From Trachythela sp. YZ-2020 (lineage: Eukaryota > Cnidaria > Anthozoa > Malacalcyonacea > Clavulariidae): a DNA stretch of 64,000 nucleotides. Location: NCBI GenBank assembly GCA_016169945.1, contig JADLSH010000145.1, positions 2,789,501 through 2,853,500 on the forward strand. The letters run 5' to 3'. The position numbers and the translations under genes were made by a program. Positions within the stretch are counted from its first letter, which is position 1. Each line of letters opens with the position of its first letter. The notes beneath the pieces were generated by a model. The model had not been told where the DNA came from. It ran no database searches and worked only from the letters and a program-made list of their open reading frames with translations. This document shows, in pieces, positions 1-11,990 of the stretch.

Positions 1-1670
1 TGGGTCGAGCATGTTTTTTGTAAAAATTGAAGAAAAAACAGATTTTGATGTCTACTTCTTGCGTTCATATTTCGCATCATTTTTAGTGTGAATACAAACT
101 AACGGAATATTTACGTGTAATATCACTCTGAGTACGTAGTCAGTTTGAATTTAGCAAAGATTTTCCTGTCAGAGAGAATTTATTATCGATTATGCGCGTG
201 TGTTTGGTCACTTCGAATGGTGACAAAATTTCAAATGAGAATATATTTTTTTGATTTGGTGCCAACCTCTAAAATTCTCAGGCATGTTGAAGTTTCTTAT
301 CTCAAGTTTTCATCTTAAAAAATTCGTTCAAATCGGAGTGGATTCCTAGGAGTTATCAACATGGCTGAAATTTGACCCCTTTTAAAGCTTCTTTTTAGGA
401 CGTTTAACCATAATTTTTTTCTAAAACAATAGCGAAGATGTTATAGTTTTGCTAGCCTGCGATTCTGTTGAAACAACTTAATGTGTGGCTTAAGTTTTAC
501 GACTGTTGAAACAAGATTAATGTATTTACCAAACCGATCCTCTTTGTAGCTCAATTTATGAAAAATTCAATTTTTGCAAACATGCTGAGCGCATTGTTGG
601 TTAAAACTTTGTCCCCCTCTAAATTTTTATTTGTAGTGATAGGTGACAAGTATTTCTCTTAATTTTTGCTTAAATATAACATTTTGAATTGGATTCCTTT
701 GCGCTATCCTTTTTGCAATCTGGGATACGCTGTGAAAGCTAAATGTTTCTTCTATCGAACGCTAACAAAGGTCAATGGTTATGTGTGTTTATAGTTTTGG
801 CAAACACATGTTTTTGACAACAAAACCCCAGTCCTTTGCTGTGAATGCCATAGGCAAATCATTAAAAAGTTTAATCGATCAGTTTGGCTAATATTTTATT
901 AAAAAGACACAGCTATATACTGCTGAACATTGTGTTCTCAGACTGACGTGGTCTACTGGAAAATATTTCGCATTAAAAACAATCGTTTTCAGCCTTGATA
1001 TGTCCTAAGAATAGACTTCGATTTGGAACAAACTCTTAAAATATAAGCATGAGATATTAAGCAAAAACTTCGACATACCCACATTCTAAGGTGCTGTTAT
1101 TATCATCGTTGTAAAAATATATTTTCGCCGCCATGGAAATCGGGAAAGCCAAAGAGCTATCAAGGACATTAATATTCCACATTAAATCTCTCTCACAACG
1201 GTTTCTGCACCAAAAATATATTGTATCCATAGGAAAACCAATATTTTACTTTTAAACTTGAATAATTTTCTTCTCATAAGTAAAGAAATGAGAAAAAAAT
1301 CGCCAAATACTGTCAAAGAATGAAAATCTGTTTTGCTTGGATTTTCGCGCGAAAACATGCTCGCCCCAGGCCACTGCCGCATCACACGTCGATCAACAAA
1401 GTCACAGCCGTTGCACCGCCCTATATATAAGCGCCCTGGTATAAAGTGACGAGAAAGCGATATTTACGGGAAATTCTTCCAACATTATTATGACATGCAG
1501 CTCAGTTTGATGTAACTTCTCTTTCCACGAATATCCCGCTCGTTAAAACAAGAAACTGACGTCTGTTTTCCAATGCCTATCCTCGCCATTACCTCCCTCG
1601 TGCTGAATACGTAGAACACTCTTAAATTCTGCAGTTAGAAACTCGTGTTTTCTGTTTAATGGCTCTTTAT
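1..1670. other. No gene recognised upstream of the SINE
   Basis: AT-rich sequence without a convincing coding exon on either strand. The first exon(s) of the UIM gene that starts at 2101 may lie here or left of the window, but I could not identify one. Confidence 0.5.
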
Positions 1671-1996
1671 ACAGACATACATACATTATTCAGCTCGCTC
1701 CCCGTTGGGGCTTTTCAGTGACCGATTACATCAAGTATCTCGCATTATTATGCACGTAGCCTACATTATCTATTTTTACAAGAATTGTGATATTACTTCC
1801 CTCACCTGTATATCCTAATCCACCCAGTCAACTTTCTCTGTGGGAGGAAACCGGAGTGCCCGGAGAAAACCCACGACTTTCGGCAGAGCGTTGACTTACT
1901 CTTTTCACATGAGTGTTGAGTAAAGTCCTCAGCGAGAATCTAACTCAAGACTCAGAGGTGAAAGGCGCTTGTGCCGACTGCGCCACCGAAGCCCCC
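1671..1996 (-). mobile_element. tRNA-derived SINE, copy 1
   Basis: Read on the minus strand, it begins near 1996 with a tRNA-like head: an A-box-like stretch (TGGCGCAGTCGG) and a decayed B box (GAGTTAGATTC). A central core with GTGGGTTTTCTCCGGGCACT and CCGGTTTCCTCCCAC follows. The 3' end has a small GCCCC/GGGG hairpin and an ATGT-type tail at about 1671-1690. Two further copies lie at 36907-37200 and 52880-53238. It is probably mobilised by a LINE of this genome; this copy sits just upstream of the first recognised UIM-gene exon. Confidence 0.8.
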
Positions 1997-2100
1997 TTTA
2001 TGTCAGCAGGTCGATTAAATTGCCAAGGGCTTTCCTTTTATAGTCCACTGTTTCTCAATACGTATTCTATCGATTAATGATATTTATTTTCTGTTCCCAG

Positions 2101-5100
2101 GACACAACAGGAGGCGTGTTTGACGATCACTGGATGTCAACACTATCACGTGAAAACAGTCGAGAATTTCTTGAAGTCCCTCAAGATACTTGTGAAGATT
2201 GCCTTTATGAGATCAGAGAATGGGAGGAACAACAAGAAATCTTAAGGAAAACAAATAGTTTACATGAACAAGAATTAAAAATATTAAAAGAGCCATGCAG
2301 CCCGCTAAAATCTGAGCATGAATATTTAAATCAAGAAACAAATATGGACGATGAATTACCTCAAGAAAATATTACTGATAATGAAGACCAACATGAATTA
2401 CTTCCTGATAAAAGTGACAAAGAAGCTGAAGAATCTGAACAATGTACATCTTATTCCAGCATTGCACCACATATTGTTTTATCAGGTACGTAGATTATTA
2501 CGAAGATCTCAAAACGTGCATAGTCACGTAAACAGCATTGAAGTTTATTGTTGCAACACCTCAGTGTTCCCCCATTCGCACTTAAGCTCGGAAATTCTTA
2601 CGTCGAGCTTGATTAAAGTAAAGAACAATTGAAACGTCGAGGAAGTCGAGTTTCGGGACGCCATATTTCAAAACGTCTTTACAAAACTCTATTATTAAAG
2701 TTTAAATATATAAGAATACAAACAACGGATTGCCGCGTTGCATGTAATGCGTGTTCCGACTAAAATAATATGCAGCGTCTTCTCAACGAAGCATTCAAAA
2801 ATGTTATGTAAAAAATGTTGATGAATTTTAGCCATGCACAGAATTATACCTTATTACTACTAATTTTAATATACAATCCCGTAATTATACACTATCCAGT
2901 TATCTATAGATGAAAACTAAACAGTCCAAAATTTACCGCTTCACTTGTAGATTTTTTGAAATCCAAAAGTGCAACGTCTCCAAAATGTAATCACATGGTG
3001 AAAGTTACAGACGCAAGTGGTGCAGAAATGTCATCCACTTCAGGGCAAAAATGTAGGTAAACTATTGCATAATCGCAATATCAAACAGGGAACAGATTTA
3101 CAACTAGAACTATATCTTTTTTGAAATGGATATCTCTATACCAGTCTTAAACTGTTCTCCCCAGAAGACCAGTTAGTTATTTATCGAGTGTAAACGCAGG
3201 ACGAGTCCGGTGAACTAGGAAAAAAGCTGCCCTGTTTTGTAGCGTCATACATGAATCACTATTCTCACATGGACAAAATTATAGACAGATTATAGCGCAT
3301 TCAGTTGAGATAAAGAACATTTTGGAGAGCAAAGGCTAGTGAACCATTGTGCTCAAACCTATAGGAGTAAAAGATTTTTTGTGACAAGTTTTCTTGTCAT
3401 TGAAATCAAAAGTTAAAAAGACCTAATGCTGCTGACATTACCTGCAAGCTCCTTCACAAACTCCCATGGTATTGTTTCCCTATGTTTCTCAGAATAAGGA
3501 CGTGGCCTGATGCAATACTATATTTCAATTTTAAGGCACAATACAGGTACCTCCTTTCGTGCACGCCGTGCATACAAATTCCATATATATTCAGTGAAAC
3601 GCCTATAAGCTAGTCATGAGTCGCACTCAGATATTGCGTACTTCTTATTTAGCAGTTGATGCCAACATGATATGACATTTAGCCTCACATTGTGATTTGT
3701 GCTTCTATATAGTGCCCGGTCCAACATCGGTATAGAATGTTGAAGTCACTTGAAGAGATCCAACACATATGAGCTATAGGATGTTGTTCATTCCAAATGC
3801 AGAGATATTATCTATTTAGAAAGACAAAGTTGATGTTCTCAATGGAGAAGTCGAGTTTCCTTACTTCCAAATGCCGTACATGTCGGAGGACAAAGATAAT
3901 ACTAGAGGTCGAGCTTCCTTGCCACGCAATGTACATCGTACATGGGTTTTGCGCACTGACTTGGAAATATAACTGGATTGATTATCTGTTGTGTTAAAAA
4001 TGAACCCGGAAGTCAGCCATTGCCTAACCTAACCTTGTTTAACTGGCTTCATTTTCTGCACCAATAAGGAATGGGATGCGTTATCCAGTTTATAATTCAG
4101 ATCAGTTTCGTGAAACTATGTTTGTACGCGTCGTCGAGTTTGTTCAAATCCAGCCGATGTAACAAAGCAATATTTTAGTTATATGCAGAAAATGCAATGA
4201 TATCATTCAAATATTTATTAAAAATTATGTTGTAAGACTATGACAAAAAGTAGTGACATGAAATAGTGAAAAACAGTAGTCGTGTATTATAGAAAATGTG
4301 TAACTATTGCAACTAAAGGTTTCATAATTATGAAAATAATAGATATTTATCCAACATAAGATGACTGAGCTTTTGGTGAAAATTAGATTACCTTCAAGTC
4401 CCTAAACAAGACAGTGTTAGGCTTTTTTTCGGCTCCCAGGAATCTAAACAATCATGGAAGTTGTTCAGGATTCTAAATATATTTTGTGTTGTATGACATG
4501 GACAACGCAAGGTCGATTATGGTCCACGTATTACCCCGTCAATATTTCTCGTAAAAGTCACGACTAAGAATTGTGAATGATGATGAAATACGTTCCTGAC
4601 CTTGTAGGTTTCCATAACGATGAATTAAACGTTTTGTTTTGTGGAAGTTTCAAGTCCACGAATCTTCATCAGTGCAATTAATAATAATATTATATTAGGT
4701 AAATTTATATTTTATATATACTATTTTTGTAATAGCGTTGGCGTTGTATGTTATGTTATGTTATGTGTTTGTCCTTGAGTGTTGGTCTTCAGGGACGTCG
4801 CGAAGTCATTGATTTTGGAGGGGAGGGTGCGGGCAGGATCTTTGACCAACTTTTGGAAGCATTAATTTCGACCAACTACCTAAACGCTGACTCTAAATAA
4901 TTCGTAATACATGATACTTGTTATCTATAGTATTAGCACTACGTTAGTTGTACTTTAGATTCAGTATCATAGGAAGATATTTAACTAATTTAAGGTTATA
5001 TAGCCCCATGGGGCTGAAATGTAGGGGCAGGGGTATTTAGGGAAAATTTGAAATCTTGAGGCTCGGAAATGCGCCGGGTTTCCTGCACTTTCTGGCGCCA

Positions 5101-8100
5101 GAATGAGGAACTTGCACAACAATGAGTATATGTGAATGATATAATTGTTACAAAATAAGGCATAATTCCTACAGCAATGGAAAGGGGCTATAGCTATACG
5201 CTTTTAAACAACACACATATTAGAACATATCAGTCTCAAATAGTTGAGCAATGTTTGCTGTATATAATTATCTATATCTATTTTAGGGTGGCCTAGCCCC
5301 CCTATGAGAAGAATTTTGAAGCATTCTCTGAGTCGCACCTCTATTTAACAATATATGACTAAGTATTTCCTATTTTGAGCAACATTTTAACGTTACTTTG
5401 ACCTACTCTTTAACCCAATAATTATTGGGGGTATAACACCCTCTACCCGCCCCCCCCCACCCCCTAAGTAACGACGTCCCTGCTTGTCTTATGCATAATT
5501 TATTTTCAAATTATATTATGCAAATCACTATATTATGCAAATCACAAATTATATGCAAATCACAGTGTATAGTGGTTTACTAGGCAGCTCGATCTATTCA
5601 TCATTCAAGGAAAAACAAAGGCAGGGAATTTCCCGCGGTCATGTAAAACTTCAACATTTTTCTGTTCTTTACTTCAGACAAACCATAACCCTCAAAGTCA
5701 AACAAAACTAATGCTTTAAAAGGTATGATGAAAAATGAACGTTAGTTTGCTATGCTATGTGTAAAATCGAGATTAAAAGGAAAATATGAGATATGATCGC
5801 ACAGCTGCGCGCCTTACATTAGGTACTTTCCCTTACTACCTTTATAGATAATAGATATTTTCGCCGAATATTACCTAAGGGGTAAGACCATAAAGCGACA
5901 GTTGCAGTTGTGCCTTTTTTAACTGTGGGTTTGAGCTCAATTTTCAAGTTTTCAAATGGCTAACCAACAGGTAATAAAGTTATGTTCTTGTTACGTTATC
6001 TTTCCTTAGCATAGCTATGCTTCGCTGTCTAGCTAGCTCGATATATATCCAGTAACTTCCGCTTTTGGTGCCAGTCGTCATATTTCCTACAGTATTTCTG
6101 ATATATTGACATCAAGTATATTCTATAGAGTGTAGTATTTGTTTCTTTACGAGCGGAATTTTAGAAGGGAGACAAATGGTAGCAGGCCGCTACTTTCAGA
6201 ATTTTATAGCTACGGTGTGAGGATACGTCTGACGTTCTGATACAGTGATGTCGCGGACGCTTTGTTTACAACGGCAAACCACAGATTTTTCCGTCCTGTG
6301 TACAACGCTTGCATTTCAATTCGCGAAAAGTAGTACTCAGCAAAATTGCTCAGTAAGGAAGTACAAAACTTCTCAGGCATAAAGCCATATTAAATTGATA
6401 CGATTGATAATACACGAATGGTCTTCTTTACAATAATTTATTTGAATGAGTTTGTTTTGGTCGGCATCGTATCGTGCCGTCCTATATCGTATCGTGCCGT
6501 CCTATATCGTAAGGTCCCTATAGGAAACTGATTAAAACAAGGGTGGCGAAACTACCCTCTGTGTTTAAGCAATTTATTTTTCAGAAGGATTTCAACCATG
6601 ATAGTCGATATCGTCATTTTTAAATTTTTAGATCGAAGAAGATTTAGCTTTAGCTTTAGCAATCCAAGCATCATTATATGACACGTCCTCAGTTGAACCT
6701 TACTCCTCATTTACAACTAAACCAAGTACAGATGAAGAAGATCCTGCGCTGGCTCACGCGATTGCAGATTCAGAAAAGAAAATAACAGAGAGACCAACGT
6801 CGTCCCCAGGGCTTTCCGGTGGGCGAGCGCTGGAGAACCGACGAGGGGGTCAACCAACGGTAGGGTGATATCATTTTTTTAAAGATATTGTTCCATCATG
6901 AATCGCGGTGTGAAAACTTTTCTTTCTGGGGTCTCAAATGACACAGCTATTACTTCTACATCATGACATAGCAATGAATGAATGTGTGTATCCCTGAGCC
7001 AACAGCGCGAAGCGTCGTATAAGGGGTACCTATTCCATTGGCTATTTACACTCGGGTAAAGGAACACAATGCGAGATTAAAAGTTAAGAAACGTGGCTTC
7101 GCCCGTGGTCACCGAGTATGGTGATCTAAAAATATGGTGAATGATTTGGAATGGAAAGACTCATAAAACAACTTTTCTTACTTCATATTTCGAAATATAT
7201 GAGTAGGTTCGTTTAAGGAATGTGCCATGAAACGACTTTTTCTACATAATGAGAAAGTATACTTGGCACATTTGCCAAAAATTGAGAGTCAACATGTAGG
7301 AAGTCTAATCTCGTGGTGGGCCAAAGCCCAGTTGTCGCAAAATTTCGAAACTGTAGGCAGTCGAACCCCTTCGAGATGGTCGGACACCTCCGCCTCTGAA
7401 TTGAAAAGATGATCCTAGAGCTGTAATTAAAACATACGAAACGTTCTATTTTAAATTTCAAAATCTGTCATAATGATTACTATATAATTATGCCCACAGC
7501 CCAATAACATTCAAGAACTTAAAGTCCTAAACCAAGCCCCATATATCAACCCTCATCAACCCTCATCACTCGATCCTTAGTTGCCTACACATAATTTTAT
7601 CGTATCTCATTCGTTAAAGAATTAATAACACAATAAATGACATAGTTGATGCTGTGTTCGTGATTTAAATGATTAAAATTTTGAACACTGAGATTTTTGT
7701 TCCTAGATACTTGAAATCGAAGGCAAGCCAGCAGTAACACACCAACTTATAAATCGCAACTCTAAGCACTGCAACTATGATTGCGACAACTGCAGACATA
7801 CGATGCAGATGGTAAGTCTTATTGTCACAGAGGCGAAACTATGGTGTCGTGAGAATATGGATATAACAGTCTATACTGAACATTTCTCTGTGGAATTCTG
7901 GTCTGGTGCTCGGCAAAACAAAATTGTCGTTCAACTTGTTGTCAAAAAGATACATGTCAGTATAACTGATGAAAGTTGGCGAATGTGGTTTCAGAGAGTT
8001 GTTCAAGAATCCTGGAATTTGTTCAAGGATGTTGCTCTCCATATTCTAGATAAAGCAGCTGATATGCTTAACGCAGTCGGGGGATCGCAAGGAGCTATTG

Positions 8101-8132
8101 CTCGTGCAGCTCTCAAAGCTATTGGTTGGTAA
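2101..8132 (+). CDS. Multi-exon gene: tandem ubiquitin-interacting-motif protein with orphan C-terminal domain (5' end missing)
   Basis: Exons seen: 2101-2485 (after acceptor TTCTGTTCCCAG, donor GTACGT), 2951-3056 (donor GTAAAC; a GTGAAA donor at 2998 is an alternative), 6632-6859 (donor GTAGGG) and 7707-8132 (stop TAA). Exon 1 encodes an acidic, Glu-rich, partly coiled-coil stretch. The third exon encodes two UIM-like helices: EEDLALALAIQASLYD and, about 25 residues on, DEEDPALAHAIADSEKK. UIMs bind ubiquitin, so a role in ubiquitin signalling is inferred. The last exon has a Cys cluster (CNYDCDNC), two hydrophobic beta-like strands, then an amphipathic helical tail ending LKAIGW; I do not recognise this domain. 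Phases match between exons 1-2 and 3-4. The 2-to-3 junction works only with the 2998 donor, or with an unseen exon of length 3n+1. No start codon or upstream exon was found. Confidence is high that the exons are coding, moderate for the exact model. Confidence 0.7.
3057..4789. other. Intron sequence, no feature recognised
   Basis: Lies in the large gap between the second and third recognised exons of the UIM gene. One further exon may be hidden here, since the reading phases need one unless the 2998 donor is used. A short open frame at 3797-3997 has no recognisable content. A few TTATG repeats occur near 4748-4766. Confidence 0.4.
4790..5482. mobile_element. hAT-like non-autonomous DNA element (CAGGGACGTCG ends)
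   Basis: The left end CAGGGACGTCG and the right end CGACGTCCCTG form a terminal inverted repeat, both followed inward by G- or C-rich runs. The flanks TTGGTCTT (4782-4789) and CTTGTCTT (5483-5490) look like an 8-bp target duplication with two differences. No transposase frame is present. CAGGG ends and 8-bp duplications are typical of hAT elements; the family assignment is inference. Confidence 0.65.
5518..5560 (+). promoter_or_regulatory. Three tandem ATGCAAATCAC octamer motifs
   Basis: ATGCAAAT occurs at 5518, 5535 and 5553, each followed by CAC, with 17-18 bp spacing. ATGCAAAT is the classical POU/octamer binding site. The array sits in a UIM-gene intron just outside an hAT-like element. 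It could be an intronic enhancer or a small tandem duplication without function. Confidence 0.35.
5561..6631. other. Intron of the UIM gene
   Basis: No exon recognised. A 20-bp unit (GTATCGTGCCGTCCTATATC) is repeated in tandem at about 6471-6511. The 3' end reads TTTTTAAATTTTTAG, the acceptor for the UIM exon. Confidence 0.5.
6860..7706. other. Last intron of the UIM gene
   Basis: Starts with donor GTAGGG and ends with acceptor TTTTTGTTCCTAG; both flanking exons are in phase 0. No repeat or RNA gene recognised inside. Confidence 0.6.
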
Positions 8133-8579
8133 CTGAAAATGAAGTAAGCTTCAGAGATTGCTGAGAAGTGAAAAGAAACAAAAACTATATGTAATGACGG
8201 TGTGTAAATCTGTAATTTGTGTCAATTATTTAGTTCTGGAGTTAGTTTAGAGTTACTCACTATAGAGTATAAAGTAAGCTTTTGAATCGACCGAGACGGC
8301 GTCTAATGACATGTAATGACGTCATTGAAGAATATTCTACATTCCTCTCTCGCTTAATCAGCGGAAACCTCTGCGGAGGAGAGGATGAAAACACAATCTC
8401 CTGGCGGAGGTAGCAAACCTTAATGTAGAAAGTTGTATGTTTCTCTTATTAATACATAATTATACTTAAGTATACAACACCCTCTCACATTTCGTGAACT
8501 GAAACACAAGAAGGATGAGAATGATAAGTTTTCAAAGAAGTTTCGCTATAAGTTTATTCTATATCTACTTTTCTTCAGG
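8133..8579. other. 3' flank of the UIM gene with a small inverted repeat
   Basis: No canonical AATAAA was found close to the stop. At about 8330-8440 a TCTACATT/AATGTAGA inverted repeat encloses CCTCTGCGGAGGAGAG. A near-identical CCTCTGCGGAGGAGAG recurs in the insertion at 14973-15126, so it is probably a mobile-element scrap. Confidence 0.4.
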
Positions 8580-9880
8580 CTAGCTCTGCACTATTTCAAA
8601 TTGCAAATAGAGTAAAATATGCAAATACGGGACATTAGGGTGCATTACTGCTAAGTGAACTAACAAAGCATTGGGTGTAACAGTCCAGTCATGGCCGCCT
8701 TTTATAACTATTGAAAACATGCACAGTATATGTATTATACTTTGTAGCTGCATGTTCTATGCAATAATTTGCACTTCTAATATTTCATTGGGTTTGGTTT
8801 ATAATGCAAAAAACTACTTGTGACTCAATTGCTGCATAATTGGTGTGAAGGTGAGATGGCCCATCTCTAGCCGTCCTGGACAAATGACCCATTTGACACC
8901 AGGACCTTTTTTAAGAAATCATCAGTGGGGGGGCCATCATCGAAAGGGGACGTAACAAGTAGGTGGTGTATTACAGGTGTGGGAAGGTGAAGGGGGGTCT
9001 GAGGGTCCTCCCCCAGAAAATTTTTGTATTCTTGAGTCTCTGTGGCTTGATTTCCTGCATTTTCAGAGACAATTTTTGATATATCCCATCTAAACGGAGC
9101 CAGGTTTTGTTGTGAGAATACAATAACTTTCCTCTAAGCTCAGTTTTTTTCCCTTTTTGGCTTATACTTTGGACAAAAAGTACCTTCACTGGGGGGGGCA
9201 AAAGTAGCTTACTGGGGGGCCAACATGGGGGCTGTGGGGGCTTTTGCCCCTCCAGTATACATTAGTTAAAAAAGGCCCTGTTTGACACAGGTAGCACTAT
9301 TCTGCAGTTACAGAGTAAAATATTCAAGTAGGGAACATTAGGGTGCATTGCTGCTAAGTGAGCTAGTAAAGCATTGGGTGTAACAGTCCAGTCACAGCCA
9401 CCTTTCATAAATATTGAATACATGACACTTTGTAGCTGCAGGTTCTATGCAATATAAATTTACACTTCTATTTCATTGGGTTTGGTTTACAATGCAAAAA
9501 AAACTACTTGTGACTCAATTGCTGCATAATTAGTGTGAAGGTGAGATGGCCCATCTCAAGCCGCCCTGGACAAATGAACCATTTGACACAGGTAGCACTA
9601 TTCTGCAATACAGGGTAAAATACAGCATACAAGTAGGGGACATTAGGGTGCATGCATTGCTGCTAAGTAAGTTAATAAAGCATTGGGTGTAACAGTCCAG
9701 TCATAGCCGCCTTTGATAAATATTGAATACATGTACAGTATATGTATGACACTTTGTAGCTGCAGGTTCTATGCAATGTAAATTTACACTTCTATTCCAT
9801 TGGGTTTGGTTGATAATGCAAAAAACTACTTGTGACTCAATTGCTGCATAATTAGTGTGAAGGTGAGATGGCCCTTCTAA
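8580..9880. repeat. About 305-bp tandem repeat, three copies, interrupted by a MITE
   Basis: The phrase GACATTAGGGTGCATT begins corresponding positions near 8630, 9332 and 9634. Each unit continues through AGCATTGGGTGTAACAGTCC, CAATTGCTGCATAATT and GGTGAGATGGCCC. Copies 2 and 3 are about 302 bp apart; copies 1 and 2 are about 313 bp apart once the MITE at 8900-9280 and its duplicated 8 bp are removed. No coding content. Confidence 0.8.
8900..9280. mobile_element. hAT-like MITE (CAGGGCCTTTTTTAA ends), copy 1
   Basis: The ends CAGGACCTTTTTTAA and TTAAAAAAGGCCCTG form a terminal inverted repeat with G-runs just inside. A perfect 8-bp target duplication TTTGACAC flanks it (8892-8899 and 9281-9288). 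A 378-bp copy in opposite orientation lies at 26661-27038. It is non-autonomous, with no transposase frame. Confidence 0.9.
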
Positions 9881-9934
9881 TTACAGGCTATACAAAATAT
9901 ATCTAGATTTTGTTGGCATCTCACTCGATTGAAT

Positions 9935-10053
9935 AATAATTGAAGGGTTTTGTAGATGGAAAATTATTGAGTGTAAATTATATGCATATAATTGTCTATA
10001 AATGTATATAATTTACACTCAATAATTTTCCATCTACAAAACCTTCAATTATT
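9935..10053. repeat. Near-perfect 49-bp-arm hairpin
   Basis: Arms 9935-9983 and 10006-10053 are reverse complements apart from one missing base, with a 22-bp loop. Direct repeats TATACAAAATATAT (9889-9902 and 10053-10066) flank the unit. Best read as a palindromic MITE; a transcript would fold like a long miRNA-type precursor. Confidence 0.7.
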
Positions 10054-10066
10054 ATACAAAATATAT

Positions 10067-11278
10067 GCCCGGTGTCGAGGAATATATAATTGCTCTGGAA
10101 GATGTAAATTAGAACGAATATTTGCTATGATTTTTTAAGGAATGACTGAAGTCTGAAGAGAATTATTGGCAGGAGTTAGCAATTTATTATAAATAAATGG
10201 AAACTTAACTATTCGATTATTGCATGTTTGTACAAATTTGACATTACTTTAGCTTAAATTTAGAGTAAATCAGTGGAATGCGTAATCATGATACGCACTT
10301 GGCACGCATTATCCGTAAGTTACCCTGAATTTATCCTGAAAAAAGCATATTGATAAAATAAAAAATTTCAAATATAATATAATGTATGTAAGAAATGCAG
10401 TTTTGTTTTGTGTGTGTGTGGAATACACTTCTACGTGACTCCCAATAAATAAAAAATATGCTATCTTTTTTACTTTCATTTAGGCTTATTATTTGCTTAT
10501 TGTTGCAATATTTGTTCCTTCCAGATACTTACCCAGAGTACTGGCGATAAAATGGCTCACTAAATGGCTAAAAGTCACTCACTCATCATATCTTCTTTTT
10601 TCACTTTTTTTCACTTTTCTATTTTAGAGTATATGTAGCGTAAATTTTATATTTTGTTTCGTTAAAAAACTAATTACCAGCAAAACTACAGCTCTGGTAG
10701 GTGATTTTTTAGTGACTGGCATGATATAAGATGCAAGTTTTATATATAAAGATAACTACTTATTAACCGAATAACTACTTGTACGGTAAAGGGAAGAAAC
10801 CAAAAATAATTCTTTACGTACGGAGCGTCAGCGAGAGTCAATGAAACAAATAATCTTACCTTAATGTTTTTCCGGTTATGAGATAATTGATTTTAGTTAA
10901 ACTGCAATAATAAGTATAGTAAAGTTAAGTAGTAATATGGTTTTTTATAGTATATTGTTTAATTTAATTTAGTTAAGGCCCGCGGCATTACGTGATTTTC
11001 CGGACCGCTGATTAGCCAATCATATCGCGTAAACTACAGGAACTAGCGCTTGCCATATAATAATTAACTTTAATACACGCTAACAACACTCGTAGTCCCT
11101 AAGCTACATTGTCCTGCATGTGTTCTGTCTTTTATCTCATCGCTCACAAGGCGATATAATGTCTATACCACACCCCTCCCATACTTTAAAGTATATATCG
11201 TCTATTCACGAAACCAATTAACAAAATATCAACATAGTTAATAAGTGTTTTGGATGTCCGTCATATCGTTCAGTCTTC
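10067..11278. other. Intergenic AT-rich DNA
   Basis: No gene, RNA or clear repeat recognised on either strand. Confidence 0.5.
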
Positions 11279-11846
11279 ATCTATGTACTTTACGTTTCGT
11301 AGTCTCTGAGCCAAGCGGATGGCGCTCAATTAGTGGCGCTGGTAGCTCGCCCTCGTCAGCTCCTTGGTCATCTTGTTCTGCGTCAACATCCTCATTCTCT
11401 AATTCATCTCCCTCTTGCACATAATTTGCTTTGGTGCGGTTGAATGTATTTCCTTTCATGCGCAGCCGACGGAACTTCGAAGCGTCTCTTGTTATTGACC
11501 ATTCATTTCTACTTGCCGTAATCATTGACCAATTTATGTTTGTTACTGTTAGTGGTTGACGGTTGTGGGTAAAACACCGTCGCGAGCTTGTTCAATTCCT
11601 CTTTTGCTGCATCACAATGACGTGGTCTCCAACTTGTAGGTGGTGCTCTTTTGCATTGGTTTCTCTGCATACCATCTTAGCTTTGGTACTTGCTATTTTG
11701 CGCCGGTCAACAACGTCAACGTGTCGTGTATTGGTTGGGAGTTTGATTAGTCGCATTTCTCGTCCTCCATGCATGGCTGCAAATGGGCTTTTCCCTGTTG
11801 TAGAATGAAGGCTCGCTTGATATGACTGTAGACGTTGAGGAAACTT
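11279..11846 (-). pseudogene. Ty3/gypsy retrotransposon integrase C-terminal relic
   Basis: Minus-strand translation gives TTGKSPFAAMHGGREMR, the typical conserved stretch at the end of a gypsy integrase core. A basic tail (HLQVGDHVIVMQQKRNK) resembling the integrase C-terminal beta domain follows, then an acidic linker (ENEDVDAEQDDQGADEGEL). The frame is broken between about 11526 and 11591. No reverse transcriptase, protease or LTR was found near, so this is an isolated fragment. Assignment rests on remembered family motifs. Confidence 0.7.
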
Positions 11847-11865
11847 AAAAAAATTCTACCTTTTA

Positions 11866-11990
11866 GAATGCGCAAGAATATCGTTCAAGCACTTGTCTTA
11901 TCTAAACTGTATTACAATGATGTGATATACCACTCTCTTCCAGAATATCTTCAGAAACGTCTCAAGCGGGTATTAGTAGATAGCCTGCAG
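11866..11990 (+). pseudogene. Short LINE ORF2 C-terminal scrap
   Basis: One frame reads ALVLSKLYYNDVIY followed by LPEYLQKRLKRV. This matches the region after the RT domain of CR1/Jockey-type LINEs, where LV.PKL.Y...V is followed by the LQK.Q..A block. Only about 40 residues remain. Confidence 0.55.

Noticed and set aside
1960..1996. Functional tRNA genes at the SINE heads (also 37140-37200 and 53180-53238)
   Set aside because: A and B boxes are present but the cloverleaf is not complete and each is followed by the SINE core and tail.
2077..2100. ATG at 2077 as start of the UIM gene
   Set aside because: These 24 bases are the pyrimidine tract and AG of a strong splice acceptor (TTCTGTTCCCAG), so the frame is fortuitous there.
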